Assembly: GCA_017513525.1 (NCBI GenBank)
Contig: JAFXFC010000019.1
Coordinates: 62,001-126,000 of the forward strand
Source: Clostridia bacterium
Lineage (GTDB): Bacteria > Bacillota > Clostridia > Oscillospirales > Acutalibacteraceae
Direction of reading: 5' to 3'
DNA: 64,000 bases
Shown piece by piece: positions 63,898-64,000 of this stretch. The position numbers were made by a program, and so were the translations under genes. The notes under the pieces are model-generated. The model did not search any database and was not told the DNA's origin. It saw nothing but the letters and a program-made list of their open reading frames with translations. Numbering within the stretch: the stretch's first letter is position 1; the number at the start of each line of letters is the position of its first letter.

Positions 63898-64000
63898 TTA
63901 TTTATCTTTAATCTTTGCAAGCTCTCTTTTGAGCTTATCTCTTTCGATCATTGCCTTTTCGGCATCCTCAAGATAGCCTGCCATTTCGCTTTTAAGCTTA
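63898..64000 (-). CDS. C-terminal fragment of a coiled-coil protein, 5' end outside window
   Basis: The last 33 codons of a gene read as a charged helix (GYLEDAEKAMIERDKLKRELAKIKDK) and end at TAA (63898-63900). The heptad-like pattern suggests a coiled coil. Nothing more can be said. Confidence 0.6.
   Translation of the reverse strand, partial: KLKSEMAGYLEDAEKAMIERDKLKRELAKIKDK

Overview
The window is a 64 kb piece of a low-GC, Gram-positive, anaerobic chromosome. It most likely comes from an uncultured gut or rumen clostridium (Bacillota, Clostridia, Oscillospirales/Ruminococcaceae-like). The reasons are AGGAGG-type ribosome binding sites, a class III ribonucleotide reductase with NrdR boxes, a CIRCE element, YtrA-type GntR/ABC and TetR genes, a secreted GH51 arabinofuranosidase and esterase, and an MGE-rich intergenic landscape. 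The taxonomic call is inference; no rRNA gene is present.

Layout. 1-3.1 kb: the 5' part of an MBOAT O-acyltransferase, then an ECF sigma / anti-sigma / lipoprotein operon. 3.3-10.3 kb: a complete F-type ATP synthase operon (atpI-B-E-F-[b-delta-alpha fusion]-G-D-C). There is no separate atpH or atpA: one 734-residue frame carries a b-type membrane stalk, the delta C-terminal domain and a full alpha subunit. AtpC lacks its C-terminal helical domain. 10.5-13 kb: a TPR-like protein and an ABC exporter. 13-19.9 kb: an accessory island with a TIR-TIR-Sel1-TPR protein, a VanX-like dipeptidase translationally overlapping a second TIR protein, then a RhuM-like/Doc toxin-antitoxin pair. 19.9-25.7 kb: TetR, a GLUG-repeat surface protein, DUF218 protein, tRNA-Thr(CGU), shikimate kinase, LMW phosphatase and an RluA pseudouridine synthase. 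25.7-36 kb: LigA, PepV-like dipeptidase, U32 peptidase, an acyltransferase and a GH51 enzyme. 36-40 kb: a GntR-controlled ABC transporter operon with two clear operators. 40.3-45.3 kb: a secreted protein, a CadA/HMA/ArsR metal efflux operon, a 33-residue membrane peptide and Hsp20 with a distant CIRCE. 45.5-48.6 kb: small accessory genes and remnants, and a YefM/YoeB pair. 48.6-55.4 kb: MATE pump, folA, thyA, an amidohydrolase and metINQ. 55.5-58.9 kb: NrdD (with a C-terminal thioredoxin-like domain) and NrdG. 59-64 kb: a secreted esterase, a sugar isomerase and two Gfo/Idh/MocA oxidoreductases, a lipoprotein and the end of a coiled-coil gene.

Two things stand out. First, the b-delta-alpha fusion would put a membrane anchor on every alpha subunit, which conflicts with the usual 3 alpha : 1 delta : 2 b stoichiometry. 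Second, many intergenic spaces are filled with mosaic, hairpin-rich repeats that share modules (a palindrome built on AAATCATAATTT, a GCGTAAGCGGAACAAG-hairpin-CTTCC block, a GTAGGGGAGGGG family and arrays of small palindromes joined by AATATCACT or GTGAAGT). They separate genes even inside the atp and met operons, and their hairpin tips vary with both arms changing together. The TIR/VanX/TIR cassette, bounded by inverted copies of one hairpin, is the best candidate for an undescribed immune or signalling system. All functional calls here rest on reading motifs by eye, without database searches.
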